A DNA stretch of 64,000 nt from Thamnaconus septentrionalis. Lineage: Eukaryota; Chordata; Actinopteri; Tetraodontiformes; Monacanthidae. The stretch is from contig CM020514.1 in the NCBI GenBank assembly GCA_009823395.1, positions 2,237,966 to 2,301,965 of the forward strand, read 5' to 3'. Shown here piece after piece: positions 35,011 through 47,862 of this stretch. Within the stretch, counting starts at the first letter, position 1, and each line of letters begins with the position of its first letter. The position numbers and the translations under genes are program-made. A model generated the notes under the pieces. That model saw only the letters and a list, made by a program, of their open reading frames with translations, was not told where the DNA came from and ran no database searches.

Positions 35011-36461
35011 TTCTCTCCTGTCACCTCTCCTGTTATAGATAGGCCAGAGCAACTAAAATATCAGTTTTCCATCGTCAGGGTTTATAATGGCTTTGAAGGT
35101 AACCAAGCTGCTACAAGAAAGGCTTTTTAACCTTTCAATGAGAGCACCTTGGGGTTTCTCCTGTTTTGCTTCTTCTTGTTTTTCCCATCCGAAGAGCACC
35201 TCAAACTTACAACTCCTGAGTCCAGTAAGCGCTCATATAGGCTTTTCTTTCAATACTATGAGTAATTGCTTTTCACCCAGCCATTTGAAATCAGTTCTGG
35301 TTTTGGTTATTTTTTTGTAGACATTAAAAGAGTTTCTTTATTTTGCTGACGAGTTTCAGCGTATTAGTTCGGTCTTCCTCAGACAGTCACCAGATGCCTG
35401 GTGGGGGCATGTCTGATCAGTTCTTGTTGGATTTGATATCAGTTGGAATTGCCAACTCTAATTTCATATGTCAGCACTTCAGGCATTATTTTTTTTTAAA
35501 TAATTCAGCCTTTTGGAGTTGCAGTTCTAGTGTTAAAAATCTAGTTACTTTTCATATTCATACTGACACTCACTTTTCATACTCACGTTATAATATATAT
35601 ATATTTTTTAAATCAGTGGTAGAATAATCGCCAACTATTGTCTGCTGTAAATGCAACGTAAATGCTACCATCTCAAATTGAATCAGACTCTGGTAACGTA
35701 TATGTTCTGTCTTACAAAGTGAGTGGAAAATGTGATTGGTATTATAAGACATGTTGACTCTGATGTGTGTTTAAAAGTATACACATTATACATTTTTAAA
35801 TATTTTTACACACAAGCTTGGAGGTTTCCCGTACTCTTATGTTTACAGGTGAAATAATCTCACTGTATGCTGATGCTGTGAATGTGAGAGCTCAGCAGCC
35901 TTTAAAGCATTCCCCATACTGTCCTCCTGTCATGCAACGTGTCCACCCCAGCAACTGTTGAGTCACGGTGATTCGTTGTCTCAGACACTCTGTGTGACTC
36001 TGTGCTCATCTCACTTTGTCCTGACAAGTTTTAAGTGCCGAGGTGCTGGAAAAGTGCGATATGAGTGCAGTCCATTTACCATTTAAAGACCTCAGTTTGG
36101 TTCCCTTCATACAAAAATAATGAGCACAGTTGCATATTTAGAGGCAGACTGATCAAAGCAACTGTCATAAAACAGCATCCTTCGTTCTGGGGTAGAAATG
36201 TCGACTGTACACGACTGGCCTTGCCGGGCACATGCGCAGATAAATTTGTGGTCAATTTTAGCAGGTCGCCTCCAGCATGGCCAGGACAAAGCGACAACCA
36301 CATTGTTTTTCACTGAAGGTGAGGGCTGACCGTCGAGCGAAGCCACTTCTATCAACACCCAGGAGCAAACTGACTTGTGGAGGAGGAGTCATGTGTTACC
36401 TTTTTGACATTGGAGAACACCGGAGGGCGCCATCCCAGACCTCCGCTTGACATTGCAAATA
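35011..36461. other. unassigned, mostly unique sequence
   Basis: No confident gene. Near 36055-36095 the word GAGTGCAGTCCATTTACCA resembles the tail of a common fish retroposon. The two-strand open frames at 36065-36358 lack domains. Confidence 0.35.
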
Positions 36462-36530
36462 AATAGAATAGAATAGAATAGAAACCTTTAGTAATCCCAC
36501 ACTGGGGACATTTACATAATTACAGCAACA
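36462..36530 (-). mobile_element. LINE 3-prime tail remnant
   Basis: (ATAGA)n followed by ACCTTTAGTAATCCCACA is, on the minus strand, a GGGATTACTAAAGGT-type LINE end with a pentamer tail. The same tail architecture occurs at 52326. Confidence 0.5.
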
Positions 36531-37050
36531 ATGTAGTGCAAATAAGGAAAAGTATATTGATTAAAGAAGACAAAGAAATAAAATGAAAATATTTATAGGC
36601 TAAGTCAGGAAAAAAAAGAAGGTATGTGAAGAAAGAAATGCCTCATAGTGAGAGGGTTGTGATCTCGATGCCCAGCCCTGGGGCCTTTCTGGGGCCTTCC
36701 ATCCATGGAAGTGTGTATGTAATATTTAGGGTTGGGTGTGTATATACATCTAAGTGTATATGCATGTGATTTGCAGATTTCAATTTTTTTTTTGAATTTT
36801 TTTTTTTATAGCTTAATAATATTGATAATAGTTAATAGGTAAAATAGGATATAGTGTATAATGAAGTTTTTCTTCTCCACACTCCAATTCAAGCATGTTG
36901 TTAAGTTTTGGGTACACTATATTTTAGTTGTTCTTTTGAACTTTATTTTTGCTGACTTCTGTTGGTTTCTTTTTAAAAACTACCTTGCATGTTCTAAATA
37001 AAGTCTTTGAATCAACTTGAAAAAGTTCTTTTACACTGGGACATCTACAG

Positions 37051-37088
<38 letters not shown>

Positions 37089-37738
37089 AAGAAAAAGTGG
37101 TTGAAAACTATCACTACTACTTCTAAGCAAACTACGAAACAAAAAGTAAAGAGCAGAACAGGGAAAACCTAATCAGAAGCGTTGGAAGCCACAACGATGG
37201 TTCAATAATAATGAAACTGTTGCACGAAGTGCAGTACAGTGCAGTGCATGTTTGGAACCTTTATTGTGTGCTGCCTCATATTTTGAATTGCTCACCAAAT
37301 TGCCAACCACTTCCTGAACCAGTTGTGTAATAAAAGCAGATGACATCTAATTGGACTAATACGCAAGCTGGTGTCCATTGCAGCCAGTCAACCCAATAGG
37401 AATTTAATTGTGTAATAAAATATTTGCTGACTGACTTTGCCAAACTGTCAATTTAACAGCCTGATCAGTCCAGTTCACAGACTCTGAATGCAATGATGCT
37501 GGCAACATTTCCGGAACCTCAGGTTTAAAGTCCTTATGGTTCCTCTGCCAACTGAGAGAAAATGAGGCAGTGAAACTGCTTAAGCTGATGGAATTCTCTG
37601 TCGTTTTCCAAGTAGTTACACTACATTACAGTAGTTGGACCCAGTGCCTTCAGCAGCATCAGCATCCTGTTCCGATGATGTGGTCTATGATTCCTGATCT
37701 GATGTGAGACAGTTTTTTCCTGCAAGACCTTATTATGC

Positions 37739-37772
<34 letters not shown>

Positions 37773-39269
37773 AATAATATGTCTTTATTTATTGCCGCTT
37801 CTTATTATTGTGTTCAAAACATAATTTATTGCACAAGCAACATGCAATAAAACAGCATGACTGTTGTAAATATAATGGCCAGCAGATGTCAGTACTGTAC
37901 TCCCAAATAAGCTGTGAAATGGGGCTCCTGGTAATCACCCTTATGTGGAAGATGTTTGTCGAAATTATTGGAGGAATGAAATGTAATAAATGAAATGTAA
38001 TAAATGTAATGATTCAGAGCGGAAAATAACTTAAAATGTGTATAGACTTTTTTTTTTTTTTTTTAGCGAGGAATCTTTTTTTTTCACTTCAGGTTCACTT
38101 CCAGGGACTGACGTTCCCTCTGACAGCTGCTTGAACCTTTTTTTGGCCGGTGATGCAAAAGGAGTTGATGCTCTCACTGCTCCTCAAATGCTTCAAGCTG
38201 TGCTGCTCTTCTTCTGTGCACCAGGGACATTTGCTGGAACATTTAGGTGGTGATGCACAATGCACACGATACTAGAGTGTCCAAATAATAATAATAATAA
38301 TAGTAAAAAAAAAAAATCCAAAACTGAAAAAAAATGGTAACATGGTCTCATTGTTATTCTACAACAGGTGAGTAATACAGCAACTGATTTGACTCTTCTG
38401 TCTATAAATAATAATAAATATGTTATTACATATCCGGAACTGAGTTATTACATGTCTGGAGTGCTCTCACGTTGTCATCTGTGTAGCTTTTGGTGCAAAT
38501 AAGAGCATTTATGTCAACTGCAAGTCTCAATGTAGCCCATTTGGCGTGTTCAAGGCCTGCTTCTCCTGCCTGCGTGGCAGCATGTCACACTATATTGTGC
38601 TTCACAACATAGGAATTATATGGAAGGAGACGTTGTGCACCCGATACCCCTGTGCAACGTTGCTGGCTGGCCTTCACAAACCATTTTTCGTTCTTGTATG
38701 AACAGAACAGAAACACGGCTTTTTCAGTGTAAATGTAAAATGTCAAATACCTTCTTTTCTTATTTTGTTTTTGTCCTCTTTGTAAAAAAAACGAAATTCA
38801 CACTTCAGTCTTTACTCTGCTTGGAAATCAATCACGTGATGGAATTACCTTCAGTATCATGTTTCAAGTTTCACCTGCTGGATGCTTTGATTTCTTGTCC
38901 TCAATGTCAAGCTTTTCTTGTGATTCAATTTTCAAACCTAAACCTATGTCTGTCGTCTCCTACTTGTCTCCAACCATGAACACAGAACACAGTTGCTTTC
39001 ACTTTTAAGCAGTAAATCTGTTTGCAACGCTCACTTGGCTGCACAAGTCAGTCACCCTGGCCCTCCTAGTGGAAGCTAAAGTCTCAGGGGGAGAGGATTT
39101 ACCTCCTTGGCCTGCACAAGTAATAGAATCAATTCATTCACTTTAGAATTAAGAGCACTTGAACCAATCATTAGTCCCATATGCAGACCACCACTGTTAA
39201 CAAGTCATTAACAGTAAATCAGTTTCGGCCAAGTGTCCACACCCTCCAGAGACCTGTGAGAATGGCAGG
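36531..39269. other. AT-rich sequence with microsatellites
   Basis: Contains (GACA)n at 37051-37087, (TA)n at 37741-37770, a T run at 38048-38063 and short (AAT)n at 38287. No gene was recognised on either strand. Confidence 0.4.
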
Positions 39270-39985
39270 GCCGCCCACCCACAGGCCCCCCCACTACGGA
39301 CCCAGTATGGCGCATCAACCGCCCCCTCCACCCCCCACATTCCCCAGCCGCCCCCACCGCCCCGGAACCCCCCGGCGCCAGGGGAAAGCCCCCCCCCGGC
39401 CCCCGAGGCCACAGCCGCACCCCCTTCCCCCAACGCCGGCAAAGCGGGCCCCCAAGCGAGAGCCCCCCTGGTTCCCTCTGTGCCCTGTAAAAGAAGTAAA
39501 TAAAATAAAAAGATAAAATTAAATAAACAACCTGTGGACCCCGCCCACCACCGTCAGACCCCTGTGTCTCGGGTTGGGGTCGACCACACAGGGCCCATCC
39601 AGAGTGGGAAAGATGCGGGGGACCCCACCAGCGAGGCCAGCCCCACTGTGGGGAGGGGAGTGTGTGTATATGTGCATTTGCTCCCCATAGGCCCAGGGGT
39701 CACGCACCCTGGGGCACCGGACTGCTGCTGAGCCCATCCAGAGTGGGAAAGACCCCCGCCCCCAGGCCCTGAGTGTCTAAAATGCTATTAAAATTGGAGA
39801 GGGTCTCGGATGGAGCGGTGGCCGGTCGATGGAGACCCTCATCCAAAGCCCTAGTGATAATGTCAGTGGGTCATTGACTGCGTGGGGGCCAGGTCCTCGC
39901 CAACAAGGGTGCAGTCGGTGCCCCAGGGCAAGGGTGAGGAAACCGCACCGGGGAGGCCCACCGGGGACCCGGTCGCCGCCAAGAT
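39270..39985. repeat. C-rich island, probably an unknown repeat
   Basis: Strongly C-rich on the plus strand with long runs of C, separated at 39490-39530 by an A-rich (AATAAA)-like stretch. GCCCATCCAGAGTGGGAAAGA occurs twice except for trailing bases (near 39594 and 39732). The open frame at 39181-39516 (Pro/Arg-rich) has no domain. It may be part of a LINE 5-prime UTR; I cannot name it. Confidence 0.45.
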
Positions 39986-41989
39986 TTTATATTTAATGTT
40001 TCATCTTTTCAATCAGGTTGGGCCTTGCCGATCACTACAAGAGAAGTCATTTAGTGTCTTTGAATATGCTCGCACACAGTCACCCACGACTGAGACAGAG
40101 AGCGTGTCTCCAATGCAAAATTTGGAAAAACTTCACCAACTGGCGGTGCACATATTGAACACTTATGAAATCAGTCCCATAATAAACTTATGACGTTCAA
40201 CACCAAAACTGTTCAATTTCATTGAGCTGCTAGACTTAGTAGTTTTCAAGATAATTGCTTTCTAATGATGCCAAATATTTTTGGGACACTGTATATATCA
40301 AGAGTCTTGCTCCTAGTTACCTGCCATCTTCTACCGCCATATTTCAAAGGAAGCCTGGTGTGGACAATCCAGCAGCTTGACAGCGCATTTAGTTTTTTTT
40401 GGGTGAACGCCTCAAATAAACCAATGAAGAAGACGGTGGACGAGGTATCCACTCTTGTGTGTGCAGGTCACTGTAGCCCACTGGCAAACTCAGCAGAGGG
40501 AGAGAGAGTGAAAGATGCTGCAATCTAAAATGTAACCACTTGAAGTCGCTGTTTGTTCTTCAAAATCTCCACCTTTAGCAGTCAACCCTTCAGCAAAAAT
40601 GAGGTTTCCTGCTGGAAGCCTCCTTGGACTTTTCTGTGTGAAGTTTACATGTTCTTTCTGTGGGTCTGTGGGTTCTCACCGGGTTGCCTGGCTTCCTCCC
40701 ACAGTTCAAAACATGCATGCGGGGCAAATTGGGGGAAAAAAAAAAGCATTGAGAGTAAAAGTAAAATGTAAAATGTAACATTTTAGGGTAAACCATAATG
40801 GTCAAGATTCAATCACAAAATGGCCTGAGTTATTCAATGTTGCAGAAAATACATTGCTGTAGATATCTGTATGACTTCATGACTCCATTCAAGGAAAATA
40901 AGTTGACCCCAAGTTGCTTTTAGAAGATATTTCAAAAAGATGTTTCATTGTAGATATTCATCATATAATGGGTGTTGACCGATCTTTTCTTTAACATACA
41001 TAACAACTCAGGCATTACATATGTTTGACCTTCGACAGGCCCAGCTGTCATCTGTGTTTTTCTTTTTCTTCTGTTTTCCTTGGGAGCTGGGTTTACACTT
41101 TGGGGTCTTTACATTCCCCGGAGTCACGTTTAACATTAGATAGGATAAGTAGACGTGATCTGATGGCCTGTCTCTTTGACTCGGTTCTGGAGTGGATTTA
41201 GTACAGAGTTGTCGGAGGAAGCGAGGAAAGATTCATTCGACAGACAATCCACTTTCACAGCGAGCAGCTTCACCATCTCCACGGGATTTAAGAGCCTCTC
41301 TGCCACCACTTCTTTATTGACAAGTCATTTTGCAAATTTAGTCTCGCAGCAGGTTTGGTCACTTGTTATCCAAAATGCTACTATCATAGCATTTATTCTT
41401 CATAACGATAGCTGTAACATACAGTATGTTTTCTGTCACACCGTGGTGAGGTTTGTCCTGTCGTGGGGTTGTTGTTTCGTCACTTCCTGATTTATTTTGA
41501 AGAACCGACTGACCGTCCTCTCGTTTCAGATCACGTTCCCTTCCTCGTGTGCCACCTGTGCGTCTGACCCGATTACCTTTTGTCTCCACCTGTGTCTCAT
41601 TACCTCGTGTGTTGAAATGGTCTGCGTCTCGCTGGTCTTGTGCCTTCATCAGCCACAGCCACAGCCACAGGAGATGAGTGACTTTTTGTTTGACAAAGTT
41701 TGCCCTTAGTTCAGGTTCTTCTGTTACGTATTGCTCTTCGCTTCTTGCCTCCTCCTTGTTTCAGTTTCAGATTTTCACTTCTGGTTTCTTTTTTGTTGTT
41801 GGGTGCTTTTAACTGTCTCCAAAATTGTCCACAGCCAGAGGACAAGGAACAATTTACAAGCGCAGATGAACTGTAATGCCGTTTTTTTTTTTTTTTTTTT
41901 TCTGAAACGCAAAGGATTCTTAGACAATACAAAAGGAGAAGCGCTTTTGTTGACTCCATGGTGGCTGTTGCTAACTCCGCTACACTGAC
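39986..41989. other. unassigned, with a SINE fragment inside
   Basis: No confident gene. The SINE piece at 40595-40725 is listed separately. A T run at 41881-41900 precedes the Harbinger remnant. Confidence 0.35.
40595..40725 (+). mobile_element. SINE body fragment
   Basis: TTTCTGTGTGAAGTTTACAT, then GGTTGCCTGGCTTCCTCCCA and AAAACATGCATGCGG match the middle of the SINE at 24220-24623 with many changes. Head and tail are missing. Confidence 0.65.
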
Positions 41990-43800
41990 CGTTCGCTCTA
42001 CGTGGATCCGGCATAGACAACAGTTTTTGGTCAGCAGTTGAGCCTTTCGATGATGAGCAGTGGAAGTCCCACTTTCGCATGACCCGATAAACGTTTGACC
42101 ATTTAGTGGAAATCCTTGCTCCATCCATTACACGACAAACAACCAACTTTCGGTAGGCGATTGAACTACCCCGGCGAGTCGCCATAGCCCTGTGGCAACC
42201 CCAGCAGAGTACCGCACTAGTTCCTGCCCGTTTGGTGCTGGTCTTTCGACTGTGCAAGACAGTTCGGCAGGTAACGAATGCGGTGGTGGATAAATTATAT
42301 TGTATCGTTTCCTTGCCAACTGCACAACGTCTGGACGTCGCAATTGCTGGTTTTCGAGAGTGGTAACCCCCAGTGCGCTGGTGCGATAGACATGACGCAC
42401 GTTCCGATTATTAACCCCAGGGGACAACGCAGCCGACTACTGCAACAGAAAGGGTTGGCATTCGATCATCTTGCAGGCTGTTGTGGATCACAATTTCTGG
42501 GAAGCAAAACACAAATTCATTGAAATGTAGAAGTAAATGGAATCAACAAAGTCAGGGGTGTGTTTGCTGCACTTCAGTGTTTGAACAATTTCCCTTTGTT
42601 TTCGTTACACAGATGTGTACATAGGCTGGCCTGGACGTACATATGAGGCCAGAGTGTTTGCTAATTAAGACCTCTTCATCAGTGCTGAGGAAAGACAAAA
42701 TGGCTACCTTTTCCCCAGAGAGGTGTGTGTGTGTGTGTGTTGGTATGATTAATTTGTTATTGATTTAGACTATCCCTATATTGTGTCTTGTTCTTACAGA
42801 AATCAAAGGTGGTGGATGGGGTAGAGATCCTGTGGTAGTTTTAAATAGAAGATACATGGTGTGAGCCGAGAGGACACTGACCAACGCCAGAAGGTCTGAA
42901 CGTTGATGGACATCTGCGGCTGGCAAGTGACCACCGGATAAGAATACGCCAGAGCAGGCCAGAGGTTGCAAGGCCAGAGGTTGCAAGGCCCGAGGTTGCA
43001 AGGTCAGTTAGTGATCTGTTTGAAGAACCACTCCTTATAGGAATATCAGCTGTAGGTCTGTTTGAAGTACAACACCGTATTGGGATATCCACAGGACAGG
43101 AGACTCTCAGGACTTTTGTCATGCCTGGAATCTTTAAAACTGCGTGGATTACGGAGCATCGTTCATCAGCGGTGCACCATAGGATGCTGTTGTCTGGCTT
43201 TTGTAATTCTGGATGACCCCAGCTTGCTGTACAATTTTTCATCTGTCAGTAAACCTGCAAGAAATGCCTCCGATCCTTGCCTACTTTGCCTTATTTCAAC
43301 TTTAGAACGGATTAATCAGCAACTACAAAAGCTAATGAACATCAGTTGACCAGGAGGACCTGGAAGCGTCTGCACTGGCCCGGAGTCTTTCTTTTGGTGC
43401 AACAATCCCTTTGCATCTCATTGGGGACGCAGCCCACCCTCTGAAGAAGTGGTTGAAAGGATTCAGAGCATCATCAACTCACAACGGAAGAAGCACACTG
43501 CACCTAGTTACACCTCGTCGGGAATGCCTCTGGTCGGCTGAAAGGAAGCTGGAGATGTCTGAAGAGGAACGATATTGAGCTCAGTGCCAAGCGTAATGTG
43601 GTGGCTGCTTGTTGTATTTTGCACAACTTGTGTGAAATCCAAAAGGACAGCTTTTTTTTTTTTTTTTTTGCCTGACTGGAACACTGCGTTGGAGGATTTG
43701 CTCCAACCATGCACTGCAATGCCCAAACAGAACCTCAATACAGCCCAGCTTATTCGAAGTACAATGGCAGTTAATCTGGCAGCTCTGTTGTACAATTAAC
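41990..43800 (+). pseudogene. PIF/Harbinger transposase remnant
   Basis: Plus-strand pieces in changing frames follow the order of a Harbinger (HARBI1-like) DDE transposase: FDDEQWKSHFRM near 42045, RVAIALWQ near 42180, VRQVTNAVVDKLYCIVS near 42260, then WGNPQCAGAIDMTHVPII with the first catalytic Asp (near 42365-42415), IGWPGRTYEARVFAN near 42620 with the second, and the third region RNDIELSAKRNVVAACCILHNL with its neighbours near 43570-43640, ending MAVNLAALLYN. Stops interrupt the frame, and an unrelated stretch of about 530 bp splits it around 42843-43372. A T run inside the last piece (43651-43669) is another lesion. Transposase domains by family knowledge cut at 3-bp targets. Confidence 0.75.
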
Positions 43801-44054
43801 GTTTCTTGTTTGCGTGCTTCACATTTTTTTTTTCTTGCGTTGAAACAAATAAAAACAAGTTGTGGTTGTCATTATGCATACAATGAATATTTTGAGTAGA
43901 GGGGAAAAAAAAGCTTGATTTCACACAAGAAAACTGTTTTCGAAGAAACAAAAGTGACATGTACCCAAAAAAATCTAAATTGTGAACAGATGAATATAAC
44001 AGTGCAAATTAAAAAGAAAATAAATAAAAAAAAAAAAAAAAGTGCTGTGATAAA

Positions 44055-44405
44055 TCAAAGGTGCCTGTAGCTTGTCTCTCCATGCTCTGAAGATGTGCTG
44101 GGGTAGGGAGGCCCACCCTGATAACTGCCTTCATATGCAGGGTGTATATACTGTGGCTGAGGAGTCTGGACTACGAGCCTTGAATGCAGCATTTCAAACA
44201 TCAGCCTGTGGTTCTCACTCTCCTCCCTGCGAGCTCTCTCCTGCTTCTCCCACAACTTTTTCTGCTATTTAAAGAACGTTGTAACTCTGGCATCATCCCA
44301 TGTAGCTGCAACTTCATCCACCTCCCTCAGATCAGCCATAGCTTGGGACAAGATGGCTGATGTCTGGTCCAGTCTAGTACTCTTTCTCCTTGTTACTGGA
44401 CGGGG
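44055..44405 (-). pseudogene. Harbinger accessory (Myb-like) protein, 3-prime part
   Basis: Minus strand, one frame with a single TAG: TSAILSQAMADLREVDEV, then KLWEKQERARREESENHRLM and a Pro/Tyr/Gly/Ser-rich end SYRHL. Autonomous Harbinger elements carry a second gene for a Myb/SANT-type DNA-binding protein; the convergent position 250 bp behind the transposase fits that role. The Myb domain itself was not seen, so the identification is by context and composition. Confidence 0.5.
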
Positions 44406-44934
44406 TAAACCTTAGCGGTAAAAAAACAAAAACAAACAAACCTAAAAGACATTGGAAGGTCACAACTTGAAATGCCATGCAGTCAGAGGCCGCAGAAGAC
44501 CCGGCCATGGATCTTAGAACGACGGTGGTTTGTGTATCTGCTCTCCTGCATTAATCAGGATTAAACATTGCGATTTGCCATACAGGCACACACTTAAACA
44601 CATCAAAACCAAGGTAGAAAAATCCATTACACGTTTTTCCTCAGCAGGAGTCAGCTTTGGGAAATTTCATAATGTAAAGCTTTATCCGTGCTGTGATGAC
44701 AGTGCATACACACATGTAAGTGAGGGAGGGATTTAAAACAAAAAAAAACAACAGCTTTTACCTCCAGCAGATGCCATCACTGTGCACTGGAGTGTGACTC
44801 TGCCTTAAGCATTGAAAGTTCAATGCAATGTATAGCTGGAGAATCATTCAGTGGCAGAGGTCTGTGTTGCTCATTCCTCAGGCTCTCACAGCCAGATTGC
44901 TCTGGCCCTTCATTCATCAGATGAGAATTACTTC

Positions 44935-45015
44935 AAGCACCAAGTGGAATCCGGAGTACCTGGTGAGAACCCACGCAGACACTGGGAGAATGTGCAAGGC
45001 CACAGGCGCAGGGAT
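44935..45015 (-). mobile_element. SINE body fragment (antisense)
   Basis: GTGAGAACCCACGCAGACAC followed by GGGAGAATGTGCAA is the complement of the SINE motif seen at 24320-24350. Confidence 0.6.
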
Positions 45016-46588
45016 GAAAGCTTCTTCTTGCTGCTTCAAGACCACAGTGACCACTGCACTGCTGTGCTGGTCAAAACAAACAAAAAATAAACCATAAAAA
45101 AAAAAAAGAAATATGTAAATATATTGACCATTTAAGTCTGGCTTAACATCTGCATTTAAAACGACCCCCATTATTAGTTTTTGAATAATTCAAGTCCATA
45201 CTCACCTGTGGATTCGTGGTGTAAGGCAGCCATTATTGTGCCTAACACAGCAACTTCAAAGAAATAAACAATGAGATTCTGATTTACTTGCAGGAAAAAC
45301 TGTCTTAAATTATTACATCAACAACAAAAAAAAAATAAAAAATTAAACAAGTGTTACTGTTATGGTTTTTCCAGCTCTTCCGGCTGTTCAAGTAAATGTG
45401 TTCAGTTTTTAGACTTGCCAGATCTCTTATTTCTGTTTTTTTTTTTTTTTTACTGTAAGGCATTGACTTGTTTTTTCCACTTTCTTCATATTAAGAATGG
45501 ACCCTTGCAGACTTGGTAGATGTAATAGCTAATATCAGTTCAACTGTCTTAACAGTTCTGAACTAAGGGCCTGTTTTACCCAGGCCTAATGTCCCTTTTC
45601 TTACAGCCGTGATTGTCACACCCAAACACTGGCATCGTCTATTAACCTGTTGGCAGGGCTGACGTGGGCTGCATGTCGGGCTCAAAACTTTAATCAACTC
45701 TTCCTCCTCTCGTCGACAGGTTTTGTGACATTTCTCAAGCTGCTACAAAGCCCTGAAGCAGCAAAAACAGAAAGCAGTGCATAACTCTATGTCCTCCTCA
45801 CAGAGAAAGTCCGTAGTAATTACATTAAGCGGCTGGTTGCCATCTGCCATTCATCCATTTAAAAGCAGATTACTTATTTCAGTCAGGGACAGTGAATTCA
45901 TTTAATAGGATGAAAGGTAAGTGCCTCTTATGTCTCTTCCTGCTCGCAGAAGATGCAGCGGCGCTAATGAGCTCCCAGCAGCCCGTAGATGAGTGAGACG
46001 CAACAAAGGAAGCTGAAGATAAACTGTCCACAGGTAACGGTAAGTCTCTGTGTCTCACGCTGCATCACTTTCATGCAATAAGAGCAGCCATATCTCATCA
46101 CGAACCTTCTAATGCTCCTGTCCCTGCTTACGTTTCTGATCCATGTCTCATGGCAGATAGACACAGTTCTGGCACCAGATCAGACTGGGCCGCGTTCTGA
46201 TCAAGCTCTGTTTCCCGTGTAATATGACACGGACAGGTGCGGCGTGACATTTTGATGCCATCGAGCTTTTATATTCTGACAAGATGTATTTATGGTGCCA
46301 GTGACGTTTCACTGAAATTTATATAGCACGGACAAATATCACAGCATTAAAGTAGATCCTGCTGTCCTAAAGCACCTCAGTCAGGGGTTCTCACACTCCG
46401 TGAATCCTCACTGAAGTGAGACAAATGTAAAAGGTAATATAGAACAGTTGAAAGGAGTTGGTCGGTAAAGGAAAACAATAAAAATATAAAAATACATGTT
46501 TTAATCAAGATTGATTATTAAGCATATGGTACTAGTTTGTAAGCTTCAGGACAAACAGTGTCTCTTCATGTATATATATTGATGTGCA

Positions 46589-46646
<58 letters not shown>

Positions 46647-47862
46647 GTATGTACACACACACACACCACCATATGCCACCACCACCACCGTGCAAGGGCT
46701 TGTCACCATCCCGGTTACAGTCAGTAATACACCTTTTAATCAGATCAAGTCCTGCAAACTGTGCAGAATGTCTTCCCTCTCTTGTTGTCTCACCATGCTG
46801 CTAGTCCAATCTTTGCAGATGATTTAATTATAATAATAACAACATCATTGCGTTTCGAGTGTATGGCTCTACATAAATTAAGTTTAAAAAAAAATTAAAC
46901 CAGTTACATTTAAAAGCTGATTGAACAAAATGATTTTATTTGCAATAATTGTACAAACGAGGAAGAAAAAAAACATTTGTTCATGAGTAAACACCGAAAG
47001 CTAAAAAGAGAAAAAGCTTCTTTAAGGTATATTCACAACATAATAACCGGAACATTAATAACGATGAACACTTCTAAGAGGCAATATTTTGGTGGTGACA
47101 TCCAAACAGGAAGTCCAAGATCCCACATTAACATGTACCCAAAGTGGCATTGTTGCTGAAAATATGATCAAAGTTGTTTTTTCCCCTCCTGGCTGAACTT
47201 CACGCTGATAGTTATTGCCTGTGTAACGCCGCCTTGCTGACTATTTTAAAAGGGGACAGTTGCGAGAGAGTCTTATCATCTACAGCTTCAGTGGATGTTT
47301 TATTGAGCTCCGTCAGCGGGCAACACGCCTCATGTATAATTGAGTGCCAGTCAGAGTAAAGATGACCTAAAAAGTCCTCTTCATGTGTGGTTTGAAAACG
47401 GAAATGGCCGCCACCCTGCTGTAGCCAAGTGCTGTACATGTGCATGAGCAGCGTCTGGCAGTAAGAGATTGAATGCTTTGCCAAGAGAACGTGTTATCGT
47501 GCAGAAACAGGAGAGAAGACTGAAAGAAATTATTGGGGAAGAAATGGCTCTTAAATGGCTGTTTAAAGTTTCTCAAAGATTTATGAGAGTGTCACTCCAG
47601 TTTATGGCTGCCGCATTTTCTTCCTCATGAAACTTGTCTGGAACGTGCTTTCAAGCATGCACACATTGAGTGCACAATTTCTGTTTTTCTTCTCTTGATT
47701 TCAGCAACCCTTTTTTAAAGGCTATTCTTCTTCTTCTCCTTCTTCTTTGTGGAAGGAGTGTGAGTGAAAGACAGTGAAAATTGTCTTCTATTATTTATTT
47801 TTTTCTATTCTTTGCACCTGGGTGAAAAATGTTTGTTTACTGAATTACTTTATTATGTTAAG
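45016..47862. other. unassigned sequence
   Basis: Contains (TA)n at 46592-46640 followed by (CA)n. No gene could be assigned. A minus-strand frame at 45964-46164 with a hydrophobic C-terminal segment is discussed under findings. The rest is AT-rich. Confidence 0.35.

Noticed and set aside
39181..39516. Pro/Arg-rich 111-codon protein
   Set aside because: Composition simply follows the C-rich repeat; no domain.
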